NCBI GenBank assembly: GCA_964247055.1
Contig: OZ176060.1
Coordinates: 1,426,001 to 1,490,000, forward strand
Direction: 5' to 3'
Length of the DNA: 64,000 nt
Source of the DNA: Paragordius varius
Taxonomy: Eukaryota > Nematomorpha
Shown here one piece after another: positions 1 to 12,089 of the stretch. The translations under genes were made by a program, and so were the position numbers. Every line of letters begins with the position of its first letter. Position 1 is the stretch's first letter. The notes below the pieces were generated by a model, which was given only the letters and a program-made list of their open reading frames with translations, searched no databases and was not told where the DNA came from.

Positions 1-215
1 CCTCATGCAGAAGTTTTCTCGAATTATATTTATATAGAATTGACCTATATCCAAAATCCATGGTTCACTCTGGATTTAAATGCGATTGCTGAAATCTCTG
101 GTGTTTATGTAGATGTGAAAAATCAATATAATTCATGGATTTTTTCAGACTATTTACATGTATTTGTGGGATATTCGGAGGATTATAATCAAAATTTTTT
201 ATGCACTAAAAGCCA
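1..215 (+). CDS. Exon 1: FTP domain 1, middle part
   Basis: Open in frame 1 from the window edge, so the exon and domain begin upstream. It shows the FTP core NPWFTLDLNAIAEISGVYVDV (compare family consensus PWWxVDLGxVYxIxxVxIY), then YLHVFVGYSEDYNQNFLC, the strand and first cysteine that follow. Unlike FTP2-5 it has no intron just before this strand. It ends in phase 2 (CA) before a 23-nt intron. Confidence 0.8.
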
Positions 216-238
216 GTATAAAAAAATCATATATTAAG

Positions 239-564
239 ATCCCAGTTATTTTTTAGCCAATGTCCTTTTTTAAAAGGCCAATATGTGACAATCGTATTAA
301 TGAGTTACCAAGGATCTGAAACTTTTTTTATCTGTTATTTTAATGTTTATGGGACGATCAAATATAATTATCAAAGTTGTCAAGTTTATAATGTATTAGA
401 CAATATTGCTTATAAAAAATTAGCTTATACCAGATTAAATTATGCGCATCATATAACTGATGGTATTTTAAATAACTGTTTGGGCACATATTCATCTAAT
501 ACATATATTATTGATTTAAATTATCCTCATCTAATATATGCAGCAAATTTAATTTTTAAGAACA
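239..564 (+). CDS. Exon 2: end of FTP domain 1 and first half of FTP domain 2
   Basis: Completes FTP1 with QCPFLKGQYVTIVL and FFICYFNVYG, matching the family ending GRYVTI...LTLCEVEVYG. FTP2 then starts (DNIAYKKLAY, HHITDG, TYIIDLNYPHLIYAANLIF). The join to exon 1 restores one frame (CA+A = Gln). Ends in phase 1 before a 22-nt intron starting GTATTA. Confidence 0.85.
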
Positions 565-586
565 GTATTATATTCTCTTACTTTAG

Positions 587-793
587 AACAAAGTAGTGTA
601 GTGCATATTAGTGTGTCGATGGGTTGGTATACTCTGTCTGCGGCAAATATAATTTGTAATTTATTTACATCCAATCAACAATTATATAAAAACTGTACAA
701 AAGTTATTACTGGGAAATTTGTTACTATGGAATCCAAAACACAAGAAGAATTTTTGTTATGTGAAGCCGAAGTATATGGCAGAGAAATTGCAA
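587..793 (+). CDS. Exon 3: second half of FTP domain 2
   Basis: Begins right before the strand SVVHISVSMG and ends FTP2 with GKFVTMESKTQEEFLLCEAEVYG-like sequence, a very clear fucolectin-family terminus (key part EFLLCEAEVYG). The preceding 22-nt intron shifts the frame and contains no possible coding continuation. Ends in phase 1. Confidence 0.85.
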
Positions 794-815
794 GTGCGTA
801 CTTTCTATAATTAAG

Positions 816-1040
816 ATGATATTTCAAGAGATATAGGGGATGCATCTCAGTCATACCGTAGCATTTCTGATCCAAATGTGGCTTTAGACGGAAACTATGG
901 CTACATCTATTCACTTTCATGGCTAACATGCACCTTCGTACCTTCAATTATTAAAGACCCATGGTGGATGGTTCATTTACGCTCTATTTATGTCATATCG
1001 GGGATAGAAATATACCGAAAATTGGATAATTGTGATAATG
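816..1040 (+). CDS. Exon 4: first half of FTP domain 3
   Basis: Carries the domain start DASQSYRSISDPNVALDGN and the core DPWWMVHLRSIYVISGIEIY followed by KLDNCDN. PWW, the DL-like HL and IY are the hallmark FTP positions. It ends in phase 1 at the same place in the fold where FTP2, FTP4 and FTP5 are also split. The intron that follows is 25 nt. Confidence 0.88.
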
Positions 1041-1065
1041 GTAGATCAAACATTAACACTTATAG

Positions 1066-1203
1066 ATAAAAAAGTATACAATTTTCAAATTCGAGTTGGG
1101 TTCGACAAGGATTATTTAATGAATGATATATGCGCCGAATATAAAGGATATATGTATCAAACAAATAATACCATTGTGTTGAATTGTGTAAGCTCTAGTA
1201 TAG
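1066..1203 (+). CDS. Exon 5: FTP domain 3, central part
   Basis: Reads DKKVYNFQIRVGFDKDYL, equal to the family's NFEIRVG strand, then the cysteines of DICAEYKGY and IVLNCVSSS. The 3' border is inferred: a 22-nt intron (1204-1225) and a 28-nt one (1198-1225) both keep frame. I prefer 22 because it matches its neighbours. Confidence 0.8.
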
Positions 1204-1225
1204 GTTTTATCTTTTGTTATTTCAG

Positions 1226-1360
1226 ATATTTTACACAATGATTATTCAATGTATGGCGATACCGTTTCTATCAATATCATAACTGATGCCAAAGACATAA
1301 ATGCAAATTTAATTATTTGTGAGTTAGTGATAACGGGATTAGATATTGGATTTATGGAAA
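1226..1360 (+). CDS. Exon 6: end of FTP domain 3
   Basis: Reads DILHNDYSMYGDTVSINI, then NANLIICELVITG, the degenerate but recognisable FTP terminus (LxLCEVEVxG). Phase 1 at both ends, so it is a symmetric exon. A 22-nt intron follows (starts GTTATT, ends TTTTAG). Confidence 0.8.
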
Positions 1361-1382
1361 GTTATTACCTTAATAATTTTAG

Positions 1383-1556
1383 CATCTATCAAAAATATTG
1401 GATGTTTTAACGAAATACAAACTAATTCTCTCTATGATCCAAAATATAATTTAAGTTTATCCAAAGAAGATGATATATTAACAAACATCTTGGCTTTCAA
1501 AGTTGATTGCAACCGAAAATGCCGTACTCTTGGATTAGATTTTTCGGCAATATATG
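1383..1556 (+). CDS. Exon 7: WSC domain, N-terminal half
   Basis: The reading starts IKNIGCFNEI and reaches FKVDCNRKCRTLGLDFSAIYG. GCF, the CxxxC pair and G/AIYG are the first half of a WSC carbohydrate-binding domain (consensus GCxxD...C...CxxxGYxxxGLxYG). Phase 1 at both ends; a 25-nt intron follows. Confidence 0.8.
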
Positions 1557-1581
1557 GTTAAATAATGTTTAAAAAATTTAG

Positions 1582-1713
1582 GCGGAATAAAATGTTTTTG
1601 CGTTAATGAATTAAATAATAAATTTTTAAAAATAAATGATAGGGAGTGTGATCTATGTGAAGAACATTATTTTTGTGGTTTAAATTCCATATTCATATCT
1701 GCAACTCAATTAA
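1582..1713 (+). CDS. Exon 8: WSC domain, C-terminal half
   Basis: GIKCFCVNELNN is the WSC xCFCGN motif, followed by RECDLCEEHYFCGLNSI, the typical CxxxCxxxxxxxCGG tail. Joining to exon 7 gives IYGGIKCFC without a gap, which strongly supports the 25-nt intron. Ends in phase 1 before a 23-nt intron. Confidence 0.82.
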
Positions 1714-1736
1714 GTACATTTAAAACTAATTATTAG

Positions 1737-1913
1737 TTAATGTCGGTTATAATAAATGGGTGGAAACAGATTCTAAAGCTTTTGAAACAGCCTTAACCGA
1801 TGGGATCACTGATGTTTTTGCAACATACAGCTGTATTACCATAAAAAAATGGTCAAAATTAGAACTAGATTCCGTTTATTCCATTGTTGGCATGTATATA
1901 TTAACCACAATAA
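1737..1913 (+). CDS. Exon 9: first half of FTP domain 4
   Basis: Starts INVGYNKWVE, then ALTDGITDVFATYSC and KWSKLELDSVYSIVGMYI, matching the FTP start, DG site and WxxVDLGxVYxIxxVxI core. Less conserved than FTP2-3. Ends in phase 1; the following intron is 26 nt, at the position shared by FTP2, 3 and 5. Confidence 0.8.
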
Positions 1914-1939
1914 GTTATCTGTATTATAACACATAATAG

Positions 1940-2143
1940 ATCAATCATTTGATTTAGAAATATTTTATGGATATGATCATTATGATATGAGAAAAAACAA
2001 ATTATGCATTTCTAATAATAATAACGTGATTATGAACTTAATAGAATGTGTATCAAAACCAGCTTCAATTATATACATAAATTATCTTTCACAGTCAAAT
2101 ATTTGTGAGATAATTCCATTATCAACTAAGAAGTTTGATGGAT
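1940..2143 (+). CDS. Exon 10: second half of FTP domain 4
   Basis: Reads NQSFDLEIFYGYDHYDMRKN, then CVSKPASIIYINYL and SNICEIIPL, the end of FTP4. I end it at 2143 (GGA T, phase 1) because the donor GTATGT there joins in frame (T+AT = Tyr) to FTP5 at 5056. The frame stays open to 2328 and 2144-2268 could instead be the start of a weak second WSC domain (GCMYFL...CYFSQC), so this border is less sure. Confidence 0.7.
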
Positions 2144-5055
2144 GTATGTATTTTTTAATTACTTCCATTAAGAAGTTTTACAGATATTTTACTTTTATGC
2201 AAAATGTTAATACAAATAATTATAAGTGTTACTTTTCACAGTGTCCTAAAATGACTGTAAATATCTGGGTAATTTATTTTTCAACTGGTTTATTATTCAT
2301 TTACCGTAAAAGCTTCCATAGAACCTAGATTTTTGATTAAGCTATAAATAAAATATAATTGGCGGAAATAGTTGTTGTAACTTATAGAAAAAACCGATTA
2401 TCCTCCGTTTTTTTAAAAATACATTTATTTTATTTTTTTTTCAAAATGGTTACAAGAGGGAAATTTTAAATTTTTAAAAATATTGTATAATTTCAATAAT
2501 AATCTATATAAATTAGATCATTTCATAGAATCTACTTAATATTTATAATTATATATTATCTGTGTCTGTTACGCGTCTTTGTGACTTAGTCTACATCATT
2601 AGTGAAATATATTTTTCGCAATAAACAGAAAAAAATAATATATCAAAGACTATAGTTTAGAGGGGTAGTTTTCATAGACTGTGTCACTAGTTATAGACGA
2701 ATTTAAAAAAGATCTTGACTCGAATTTTGGTCTTTATGGGAAATTTATCAAAATATTATCATATATTTATATAAATTTTTTCGAAAAGTTGTTATGAATC
2801 TAGGGTATTTTAGATAGGGTGAGACCTGCCCTTGATTAATTTCAAAAATGCTGTGCTATAATTTTTGCATTTGCATGGGGAATATTACACATTAGTCTAG
2901 GGCAAAACTGAAAAAAAAATACTTATTTTTATACGGTGGCGTATTCAACAATGGGATCACTGGCTGGGTCATAAGAAAAGCGGTCAGCCAATATTTTCTC
3001 TTTATACATGTAATATCTAAAACCATGATTAATGTATATAGTATAAGCAACAAAATTCTGTTAAACCATGTTAATATTTGTATTTTCCAAATAGTGAATC
3101 CTTAATCAACAGCCTATTAATAAAAGCGCTTGATCAATATTTGTGCTTTTATAAAGAGCTAAAACTCTTAATTTATATCCTCGTCTTAAGCATAACTACT
3201 TGGTAAATTATTCTTTAAGCGATATTTTTTTTTGCTAATGTCATTTTATGAAGAGATAGCTAACAGGGGCCAATTCAAAATATACTGCCCATTATGTTCG
3301 GCCGTTCTAGAGAAAAAATATTAAATTTCAGTAGGCATGGTTTTCCAAAATTATTCAATGATGTTATTCAACTCGTTTAAAAAACTTTGTTACAAGGGGT
3401 GGAGCGCAACTGACAGGCTAATTCCACCCGACTATTATCCGCCTTTTTATAAAGCATAAATATTTTACCCTTTTAAAAGGGCTCACATTTTTCAAATGTT
3501 TTAACATCTTATACATTTTTATGATATATAGAATTTTATAACATAACAGTTCATTATGGTTTTCTAATTTGATATTATTAAAATTTTAAATATTTAAGGT
3601 ATTAGCCAAATTGAAAAGCATGCTTTTAGCTTTTGCACTGCTTTTAATTCTTCCACTTTTTTTCTTTGTACATGCGCTATATTTATAAACATATTATGGT
3701 TAAAATATGTATTAACTTTGAAAATCCAAATCACATTTTACAGCATATTTTTGATATTATTAATATAATCAGATGTTTGTTTCGTGCTTTGGAACTAAAT
3801 CAAATTAATCTAAAAAACTGTAGATTAGAATAAAAGTGAAAACATCAACAAAATTTATATATTTGCTGATGTTTATTCTAAAACCTACTAAAGCCTAAAT
3901 ATAAGTCTATTTAATACAGGTAAAGATTGGAACTTAAAGATTAATAAAAACAACTATCAGAACAGTAGTTTTTTACAAGTTTAAGCTCTTTGTGTATATT
4001 AAGCAAAATGTAATTCCTTAAAAATAAGATAATTAAGTTTTAAACATTTACGTTTTTGGCAATCAGAATATGTTAAAAGGATTATGTATCATTTTTTTGG
4101 CAAAATTATATTTAGTATTTTCAGTGTTTTTAGAAGTAAACAAATTATTTAAAATAAACTGTTTATCGCATCTTCACCAAAAAAAGTATATTTTTAAATT
4201 TTTTATACTTGATTACACAAAGTAGTTTACTTCAGACTTCAGAGTTTAAATTTGTGTTTTCGTTAAAATTTTATTATTAGGCATTGAACTCCTTATTGCA
4301 TAAAAGATATATTTTTTACAGATAACATTCGACGTCCGAAATCGGGATAACAAATCGAAACAAACTGCTGATTGATATTTAATAAATATCAATTTTCTAA
4401 ATAACGATGTTACATTTGTCATCTCATTGTTTTATGTTGTATTATTTTTCAATGAGAAATTTTTTAATGATTAAATCTAAATATATAATGACGCATTTTT
4501 CAGAATAACTTAATTAAAAATTAAAAAATTGCAATGCAATAATACTAAATGTCTAATTTAACATTAATTAAAAGAACATGATGTTTAAAATTCATATCAG
4601 TAGCTGGAACTTTTGCAAAATAGATCAAAAAAGAAATATTAATACAAAAATGAAATGTATATATATAATTCTATTTGCTATTAAATGTAAAATGAGAATT
4701 CTTATTTACATTTTAAAATTCTATATCAAAATGTAGTTAATAATTTATGTTAATTTTATTTAAATTTTATATGTTTCGAATAAGTAAAATTTAGAAAGTT
4801 TAGTGATTATTGAATATTGTAAAGGTAATGAGGATAAATTTGTAAAGATGAATCCGTGAATAATGATATAAACGATAATTAAATTGAAAATGAAAATTAT
4901 ATTGCTTATTAGTTCAATTTTGATACTAAATTGTTAATAATACTTAGACTTAATGCGGCTATTGGCAACTCAGCAAGCTAAAAAGATATTTATAGTGACA
5001 AATTATTAATAATATTAATTTATTTAAGTAATTTAAATTTATTTACGACTTTTAG
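2144..5055 (+). other. Long intron between FTP4 and FTP5
   Basis: About 2.9 kb of A+T-rich sequence ending TTTTAG at 5055. It contains stop codons in all frames and short homopolymers. I recognise no transposon, RNA gene or extra exon, apart from the open stretch 2144-2328 discussed with exon 10. Confidence 0.6.
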
Positions 5056-5232
5056 ATAATATGGCATACAAGCAAACAGTAACTTGTTCGTCAGGGTCAA
5101 ATGATTGTAATAATTTAAACGATGGTGATTTTAAAAGTAGCACAAATATTAAACAAGCTATTACTATAATAATTCATTTGGACGAAATTAAACTTATCAA
5201 CTCAGTTGCAATGTATTATGAAACCAATAGCA
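5056..5232 (+). CDS. Exon 11: first half of FTP domain 5
   Basis: Preceded by TTTTAG. Reads NMAYKQTVTC, then CNNLNDGDF, ITIIIHLDEIKLINSVAMYY: the FTP start, DG site and core strand pair, rather diverged (no PWW). Ends in phase 1 (AGC A) before a 26-nt intron at the position shared with FTP2-4. Confidence 0.78.
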
Positions 5233-5258
5233 GTTTAATTTATCACCATATTTTGTAG

Positions 5259-5483
5259 ATACACAAATTCATATATTGGGATCAACTAAGCCACTAAATG
5301 TGGTTGATAAAAACATTACTTGTTTAAAGACAATTCTGCCAAAAGGAACAACCGAAATTGAGTTTTCATGTAATAAACAAATAACTGCAAAATATTTAAC
5401 CGTTTTTATTGAGACAATCAACTTAAAAATTTATGAGTTTTTAGGAATTGGATATAATCCAGAATCTTATAAAGACATCAAAG
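5259..5483 (+). CDS. Exon 12: second half of FTP domain 5
   Basis: Continues NTQIHILGSTKPLN (FTP FEIRVG strand), cysteines in NITCLK and EFSCNKQ, then AKYLTVFIET and IYEFLGIGY as the domain end. Finishes DIK plus one base (phase 1). The partner for the split codon is AA at 11170, giving DIKECGYC, the switch from FTP to EGF-like modules. Confidence 0.8.
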
Positions 5484-6942
5484 GTTTGTGTATTTTAAAT
5501 TAATTATTACAGAAATTTTACAATATATATTATCTATCCCGTTTTAGAAATAATCAATTATAATACATCTTATCTATATTTTAAAAAAATATTATACACA
5601 ATATGTCAAATTCAGATAATAATAAAATTATGGTGTTTGTGATCGTAACATTAGCTTTCATATAAAGTTACGATAGAACATTGAACGGTGGTCGGCAAAA
5701 ATATGATTAATAGATTAATTGATACCAAAAAGCTTCAGGATTAATATCAATGTGATAAATGCGGTTAACTACAAAGTTAAATTTTTTTTATTAGCGAATA
5801 TCAGAATATTGCATTTCGCATATTAGGTCAAATAGCTATTAACAACAGAGGAAAAGTAAACATATTTTATATGTTAAAATGTTCTATAAGGAATGTCCTA
5901 AAACAAAATATTATTATCGAAGATTTTTCAAACTTTTTTAAGACTCCGACATACAGAAATTAAAGGTAAAAATCGCACTTTGGCGTTAAGATCAAATCAA
6001 CTTGATATGCGGATTTCATATTTATTTCAACTATCATATTTACTATTATTTAGAGTTTTAATATAATGCGTTAAACAGATATAAATCTTTTATAATTTTT
6101 TTGATAATTTGCACCAAAGAGGAAGTAGCCTATTGATTTACAAAACAATCAATCAATATATATATATATATATAAGGAATAATTTTCCTATGCAGTTTGG
6201 AGGGAAAAATTTATCGACGCCTTTATTTATTTATGGTTTTATGCACAAATGATCAATAACCAAAATGTCACAAAAATATTCGATCACAATATACGGTTAA
6301 ACAAAATCCTTAAATCTGATATACTTAATGTTTGTTTCCGCATCAAATTGTATGATGAAAATATTTATATAATTTATTATATGTTTTGTAAAAACGTTAC
6401 TTTCGTGGTTCAATTTAAAAATATATTATTTTTATATAAGGCTTTAACTGTGATTATATATTAAATATAAGATTATTTAAATAAAAATTAAACCCACATA
6501 ACAATTAGTTTCTTCGATTCGTTGGAAGCTAAAGGGCGATTTTTTGACCTTAAGTACTTCAAGGAAGCTCCGAATATTTTTAAAATCATTAAAAATACTT
6601 GCTTTAGAATTATCCTTATGGAACATATTAATAAATTAATTTTAGTAATCTACCTCTAAATATTAGAAAAATAAATTAACTTTATAACGGCATTTATCAA
6701 TAATATTCATTATCCTTCTTTTAACTATATAAGATCGATAAATATTTATTTTTTGATTCTCATCTTAGCCATTTATTTCAATATTTTAAATAATTTTCAA
6801 ATTTTGTTTTTAAAGATTAAAGTTTCTATATTTAAATATAACTAAAAAATAAAAAAAAAGTGCATACATCATTTAATATTTCATTTAGTTTGTTCTCTAA
6901 AATGTAGGAAACGATTTCATTTAACGTTTTAAAAATATTATT

Positions 6943-7378
6943 TACACTTCGATTCAAATTGGGGTAGCCAAATACCCCAAACTAAATTTAAGTTAAGATT
7001 TTAAAAAAATTATTGAAAGAAAAGGTCCCAATTTAAATTTGTGCTTCTATCCTAATAAAAATTATATAATTGCCAAAATATCTAAATAAAATTTTGTTTT
7101 GAAAAAAAGTTCCATATACACTTCGACGCCATTTTTATTTTACGAAATTTTTGCCAAATATCCTTCAATTTTAAGGGTAAAAAAGCTATTTTTTTTAAAT
7201 TACATAGTAATAGAAAAAGCGGTTTATTTTGTATTATTTTTCAATTTTACGATGTGCAAAATTTTGCCATGGTTTTGATTTCTTTCATATCTTTTAAAGA
7301 TTTTAATTTTAAACAGGCGTGGGGTATTAAATACCCCAATTTGAATAGAAGGACTAAAATGAATGTGTTGTATCCAAT
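6943..7378. mobile_element. GGGGTA-hairpin inverted-repeat element, copy 1
   Basis: Left end ACACTTCGATTCAAATTGGG with GGGGTA...TACCCC beside it; right end carries the reverse complement (TACCCCAATTTGAATAGAAG). Each terminus is also a small hairpin by itself. About 0.43 kb, no ORF, so a MITE-like non-autonomous element. Related copies lie at 40.5 and 50.5-51.7 kb. Confidence 0.7.
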
Positions 7379-8149
7379 GTTAATCTAATTTGATGGGATG
7401 TGTTTATTATTTTTTTACTATTTTGTTTATATTTGATTACATTGTTAATCTTTAATATTGCCAAATAGCATATACAGCTAAAGGCATTATTCTAAATAAA
7501 AAAGAGCATTTAAGACAAAAATATTACTTACTCTTTGCTGTATGTGATATAAAGAGGAATTATAATTAGAAATTGCATTGTATACTTATTATACCGTTCA
7601 TAGAGCGAAATTCAAAATTATAAAAGAAAAAATAATTACAAATCAAATTTAGTTTTTTCCTACCATGTTTTTAAACCTTCATATTTTTAACTTATCGTTT
7701 TGGATTGAAAATAGAGATAATTTTATATTCGCAAATTTAAATATTTAACGCTTAAGACTCTCCTTAAAAAGATTAATTGTAACTTCACTACAATATAATT
7801 TGTATGAATGTATTTTTTCACGGGCCTTCAAAGTCCTACTGCTACCTCCCCGCGGTGTTGGTCGGATCACCTTTGGTGAACGAACAGCAGAGGCCAGTTT
7901 TGGATGTTCTGCAAAAACATCTACTTCGCAAGGAGTTTTTTCACAAGAGCAGGCGAAAAGTAAATAATCTTGCCTCAACCTATACACTATGAACACATCT
8001 TATTCAAAAACTGCTAACAACGAAACGATAATAATAATTAATATTACATTTTTAATAACTTCCAGTCTTGAAAAACTAAACAAACATAAACCCTTATATT
8101 AAAGACCATCCAAAATTAACCACAGCAAACTACAAAATCAAACAATTAG

Positions 8150-10130
8150 GAACAAATACATCAACCAAGCATCCGATTCAAAATGGGATATCCTAAAAAC
8201 AAGTTCATATTTGTGGGAGATGCAAGCTATACATTGAAAAAACGAAAAATTGGTCGTAGAAAAAAGAATTGAAAGAGGTTACTAAAGAAAAATATGACGC
8301 TTTCAAAGCATGGAAAATGAATAGCAATGATTAAAACAGACAAACATACCTGATCGCAAAACACAAAGCGCAAAAATAAATTAGTAAAACTATAAATAAA
8401 CATTGCCTAAAACTGGCCCCTAAACTTGAGGACCAAGTTAAAAATAAAAAAAAAGATATCATCAAAACTAAATGTATCAAAAACAATATGAATGAGATGA
8501 TAACAAACCCAGAAGGTGTAATTAAGATATGGAAAGAAAGCTTGGAAGAATCAATGAACCAAACCAACAATTTAAAAGTTCCTCTAACACTAACACCACC
8601 CATAAGCGGACTCCACGAAATCACAGAAAACGAAGTATTAAAAGCAATACAAAAATGAAACGAAACAAGTCGTCACGAATCAGTTGATCTTACCAATATC
8701 ATTAAACAACATACCTTACAACTTTTTTTAATGAAATTATTACCAAACGTAAAATTCCCCATGACTGGAATAAAGTATAACAATCCTTATATATAAAAAT
8801 AAGGGAAACCGTCTAGTCTGCTCCTCATACCCTAACTTCTAGAACACACTTTCAAAATATTTGAAAGCAACATTGACAACCGACTTAGACAAACATTAAA
8901 ATAACAAATAATCAGTTTGCATTTTGTAAAGTAAAGCATTACAGATGCCATATTCATCATCAGGCAACTACAGGAAATACCTTTCAAAAAATCAAAAAAT
9001 TTTCCATATCTTTCTAGACGAAACCTTTTGATAATATCCCTAGAGCAACAATCAAACGGGGCCTAAGACAAAATTACATCGAAGAATATTTTATAGAAAT
9101 AATACTACTTCTCTATGATATACAACCACAATGGTGCGCACGCACGCAAGTAGGAGACACGGAACATTAAAAAAAAACACTGGCCTACACCAAGGGTCTG
9201 TACTCAGTCCATTACTATTCATTATAATATTAGACTGTATCACAAAAAACATATCTACTCAACCGCCCTGGGAGTTAATCTTCGCGGATGATATCGTTTT
9301 AACAGATACTTCAATGGAAAATATCTCAAACAAATTCAGAACATGGAAAATCTGTTTAGAGAATCATGGGCTGAAAATAAATATTAATAAAACACAAATA
9401 AGGTTATCAGGAGATCGGGCGCCCCAAATATTCATGCGCTATCTGCGACAAGGAAGTCAAAAGGAATTCAATAAAATACACAATGCAAATTATGGATTCA
9501 CAAACAATGCTCCAAAATTACTGGAAAACTAAACGAACAAGTAAACTTTAAATGTAACAACTGTAAAAACAATAATCCAACTCAAACACGCTCGACATAT
9601 ATGACAATCGATGATGATTCAATAGAAAAAGTAGACCAGTTTACCCATCTAGGAGACGTCACTGGAAACGAATTCAACAGGCGTGGGGTAAAGTTAACTC
9701 TCTAAAATTTGTCCTTAAAAATTAAAATGTATCTAACAATAATAAATAGCAAATATACAAAGCAGGAGTCAGGCCAGCTATTACTTGCGCCACCGAAACA
9801 TGGCCCTTAAACAATACAAATCTTAACAAAATGATAAATTTCGGAAAACATAATACTTAAAGCTTGCTGTTCACACTACAATACTCCTCTTAAACACAAA
9901 AGTGACACAGAAAAGTTTATACAAAGAAGCTCCGACCCTCAACTCCAAACCATTAAGCACATAAAACCCTTTTGGAAACAACTGAAAAGGGCGCTCAACA
10001 CATTCCTGGAACGACAATCGACATAAAAATACTAAACCTCGACATTAGAAAATGTCTAGATAAGGATCTTTGGTATGAGATTGTAAATGGTCACCTAAAA
10101 ATATAAAGGAAAAGCCATCAAGTATCAAGT
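8150..10130 (+). mobile_element. Degenerate RTE-like LINE (non-LTR retrotransposon)
   Basis: Plus-strand reverse transcriptase remains, intact only in the stretch 9131-9532. Motifs: GLHQGSVLSPLLFIIILD (RT block with QG and SPLLF), then PPWELIFADDIVL (catalytic ADD box) and a downstream helix ending LKININKTQ. Upstream, 8240-8320 keeps the linker TKEKYDAFKAWK between endonuclease and RT; downstream, 9620-9810 keeps VDQFTHLGDV and AGVRPAITCATETWPL, the thumb region. Stops and frame changes are frequent, and the N-terminal endonuclease is not readable, so it is an old, probably 5'-truncated copy. The motif spacing resembles the RTE clade; the clade is inferred. Confidence 0.82.
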
Positions 10131-11169
10131 AATGTATATTTTCACGTACATTCTAACATCTGATTGCTGAAAATTAGTTCGGGTTTACTAATAACTTCCG
10201 TTTTTTCTTGTATAACATAATAACCAATTTCTCAATCTGAATTGGTTTTAAGATTGTTATCAACTTTTTAAGCCTAACTTGTGATGCATACTTATTTTAA
10301 GGTTTTTAAAGATTATATTCGAAAAATCATGGAATCAATGGGCACAAGATACATCCACAATATATAATAAAATTATTTTAATATTTTAATACCTTATGTA
10401 AAGTCATAACCGACCTCCGATAGTGTGTTTTTGGACAAAAGTAATTATCCATTACATAGAAACGGCTTTGGCTAACAATATTAAACATAACCTTAACACT
10501 TTAACATTATAGTTATGACAGAAACTAAATTTAACTAATAAGTTGCATCTATGGTGCTTACAACATTCTGGTAACTAAAACATTGATAAAATAAATAATA
10601 TTTTACTATAACAATTATTTTGTTTATCCTCATAATAATAAAAATTGGATGTTATTTTGTTATCACATTATAGAATTGGTAAGCTATTAACCTTTTACTT
10701 AGGTACCTCATCAAAATATTTATTCTATATTAACAAAAATTCCATGGCTAAATAAGATACTTATTCATTATCACAGCCCCTCAACTTAAATGGTGCATAT
10801 GTATTTTAAAATTTATTTATCAAAAGTGATAAACATTAAAGTGGATATTTGTTGGGCAAGAAATTTGTGTCATTAATTTATAATATCGTATATTAGGTTA
10901 TAATTGAAAAAAGTAAATTCAAGTTATGAATGTGATAGTGACTAAGATTATAAAATACGATTTTGACTCCTTTAACTGACTAAGATCGGCGACCCCAATC
11001 ACCTAAAATAAGATAGTCTTGTTCTTCGATATCAGATATTGCGAGTGATTATTCACCATGGAATAAACAATTATTATTTTTTAAATAGAATTTGATATTT
11101 AGCATTCAAATTTAAATTATATTTAGGTTTAAAATTAAGTTAATATTAAAAATTGATCTATTATTCTAG

Positions 11170-11659
11170 AATGTGGTTATTGTTCTCAAAAATGTTGGAT
11201 AGAAAAAAACCAAGAAACATGCATATGTGATTCCGCTTTGAATTTAACTATAAAATTTAATGAATATAATATTGTAAACTCTGGTAATGAAATGTCATGC
11301 TGGAAACATCAATGTAAACTTAAACCTGCATGTTGCAATGAAATTATCTGCAATGATAAAAATTGCACCAGCAAATTCAAATATGTATCGCTTCCAAAAA
11401 GTATTTTTTTTATTGATATAGATGATTTAAAATATTGCATTCGAGATCCTTGTGAATTACTAGCTTGCACTTATAAATGCGTGTTCCGAATATCAAAATA
11501 TGTTTGTATTTGTCCCAAAAATCACAGGCTATTAAATGGAAAATGCTATACTAATCCTTGTAATGATTCAACTTGTATGAACAGTTTATGTAAACCGATT
11601 GGAAACAACGATTACAAGTATTATTATTGCAATTATAATTCAAAAAGTGGATGTATAGA
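11170..11659 (+). CDS. Exon 13: first EGF-like modules
   Basis: Begins ECGYCSQKCWIEKNQETCIC, then ACCNEIICNDKNC, IRDPCELLACTYKCVF with YVCICPKNHRLLNGKC, and TNPCNDSTCMNSLC. DPC/NPC starts and CxC-x-NGKC ends are LDL-receptor-style EGF features. The stretch between C(NC) and IRDPC has few cysteines. Ends GA in phase 2 at a GTAAAT donor; the next exon supplies G (Glu), giving SGCIECYCPF. Confidence 0.85.
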
Positions 11660-12089
11660 GTAAATTTTTCATTGAATGTTTGTCACTAAAAAATAAATCA
11701 AAATATAAACTAAAAATTGAAGTATAAATAAAAAGTGATTAATGAGAAATAAAATTAAAAAATATTACTTTTTCATTAATAGATTTGAAAATTAAGAGAT
11801 TTTCTTTATTTTTAAAAATTCACACTTAAAATAAATAACTAAATATACCAAACTTTATATTGAATTATTATTTTTTAAAATTCAGACCCAGCTTCTAAGT
11901 AGTTTTATTACCCAAATGTTTAGATTTAAATAGCTTTAAAGTCCTAACCATGAACCAAAAAAATTACAATGGCCTGTTAGGTTGATTATAAAATTTCTTT
12001 ATAAAACTGTATAATCTTATCTTAAAATTGTTGTCGCTAAATTATATAAAATATATCTTTTCCACTCATTGCAAATACCAGATATAGAG

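Larger units (their letters stand above)
5484..11169 (+). other. Long intron (5.7 kb) between FTP5 and the first EGF-like modules
   Basis: Contains a TATA microsatellite near 6155-6175, a GGGGTA/TACCCC inverted-repeat element at about 6943-7378 and an old RTE-like LINE at about 8150-10130. The remainder (5500-6900, 7400-8100, 10140-11160) is A+T-rich sequence in which I see nothing else. It ends TTCTAG. Confidence 0.75.

Noticed and set aside
216-256. 41-nt intron between exons 1 and 2 (second possible acceptor TTTTTTAG)
   Set aside because: It also keeps frame, but the 23-nt version retains more FTP sequence between the two cysteines and matches the size class.
1-2330. Frameshifted pseudogene or low-quality assembly with indels in the FTP/WSC region
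   Set aside because: Every frame change is explained by a GT...AG segment of 22-26 nt, and the same solution works in clusters 60 kb away; random indels would not do so.
7745-7996. Overlapping open frames on both strands as a small host gene
   Set aside because: No domain, no splice context, and the position at the upstream edge of a decayed LINE suggests remnants of its 5' region or chance.
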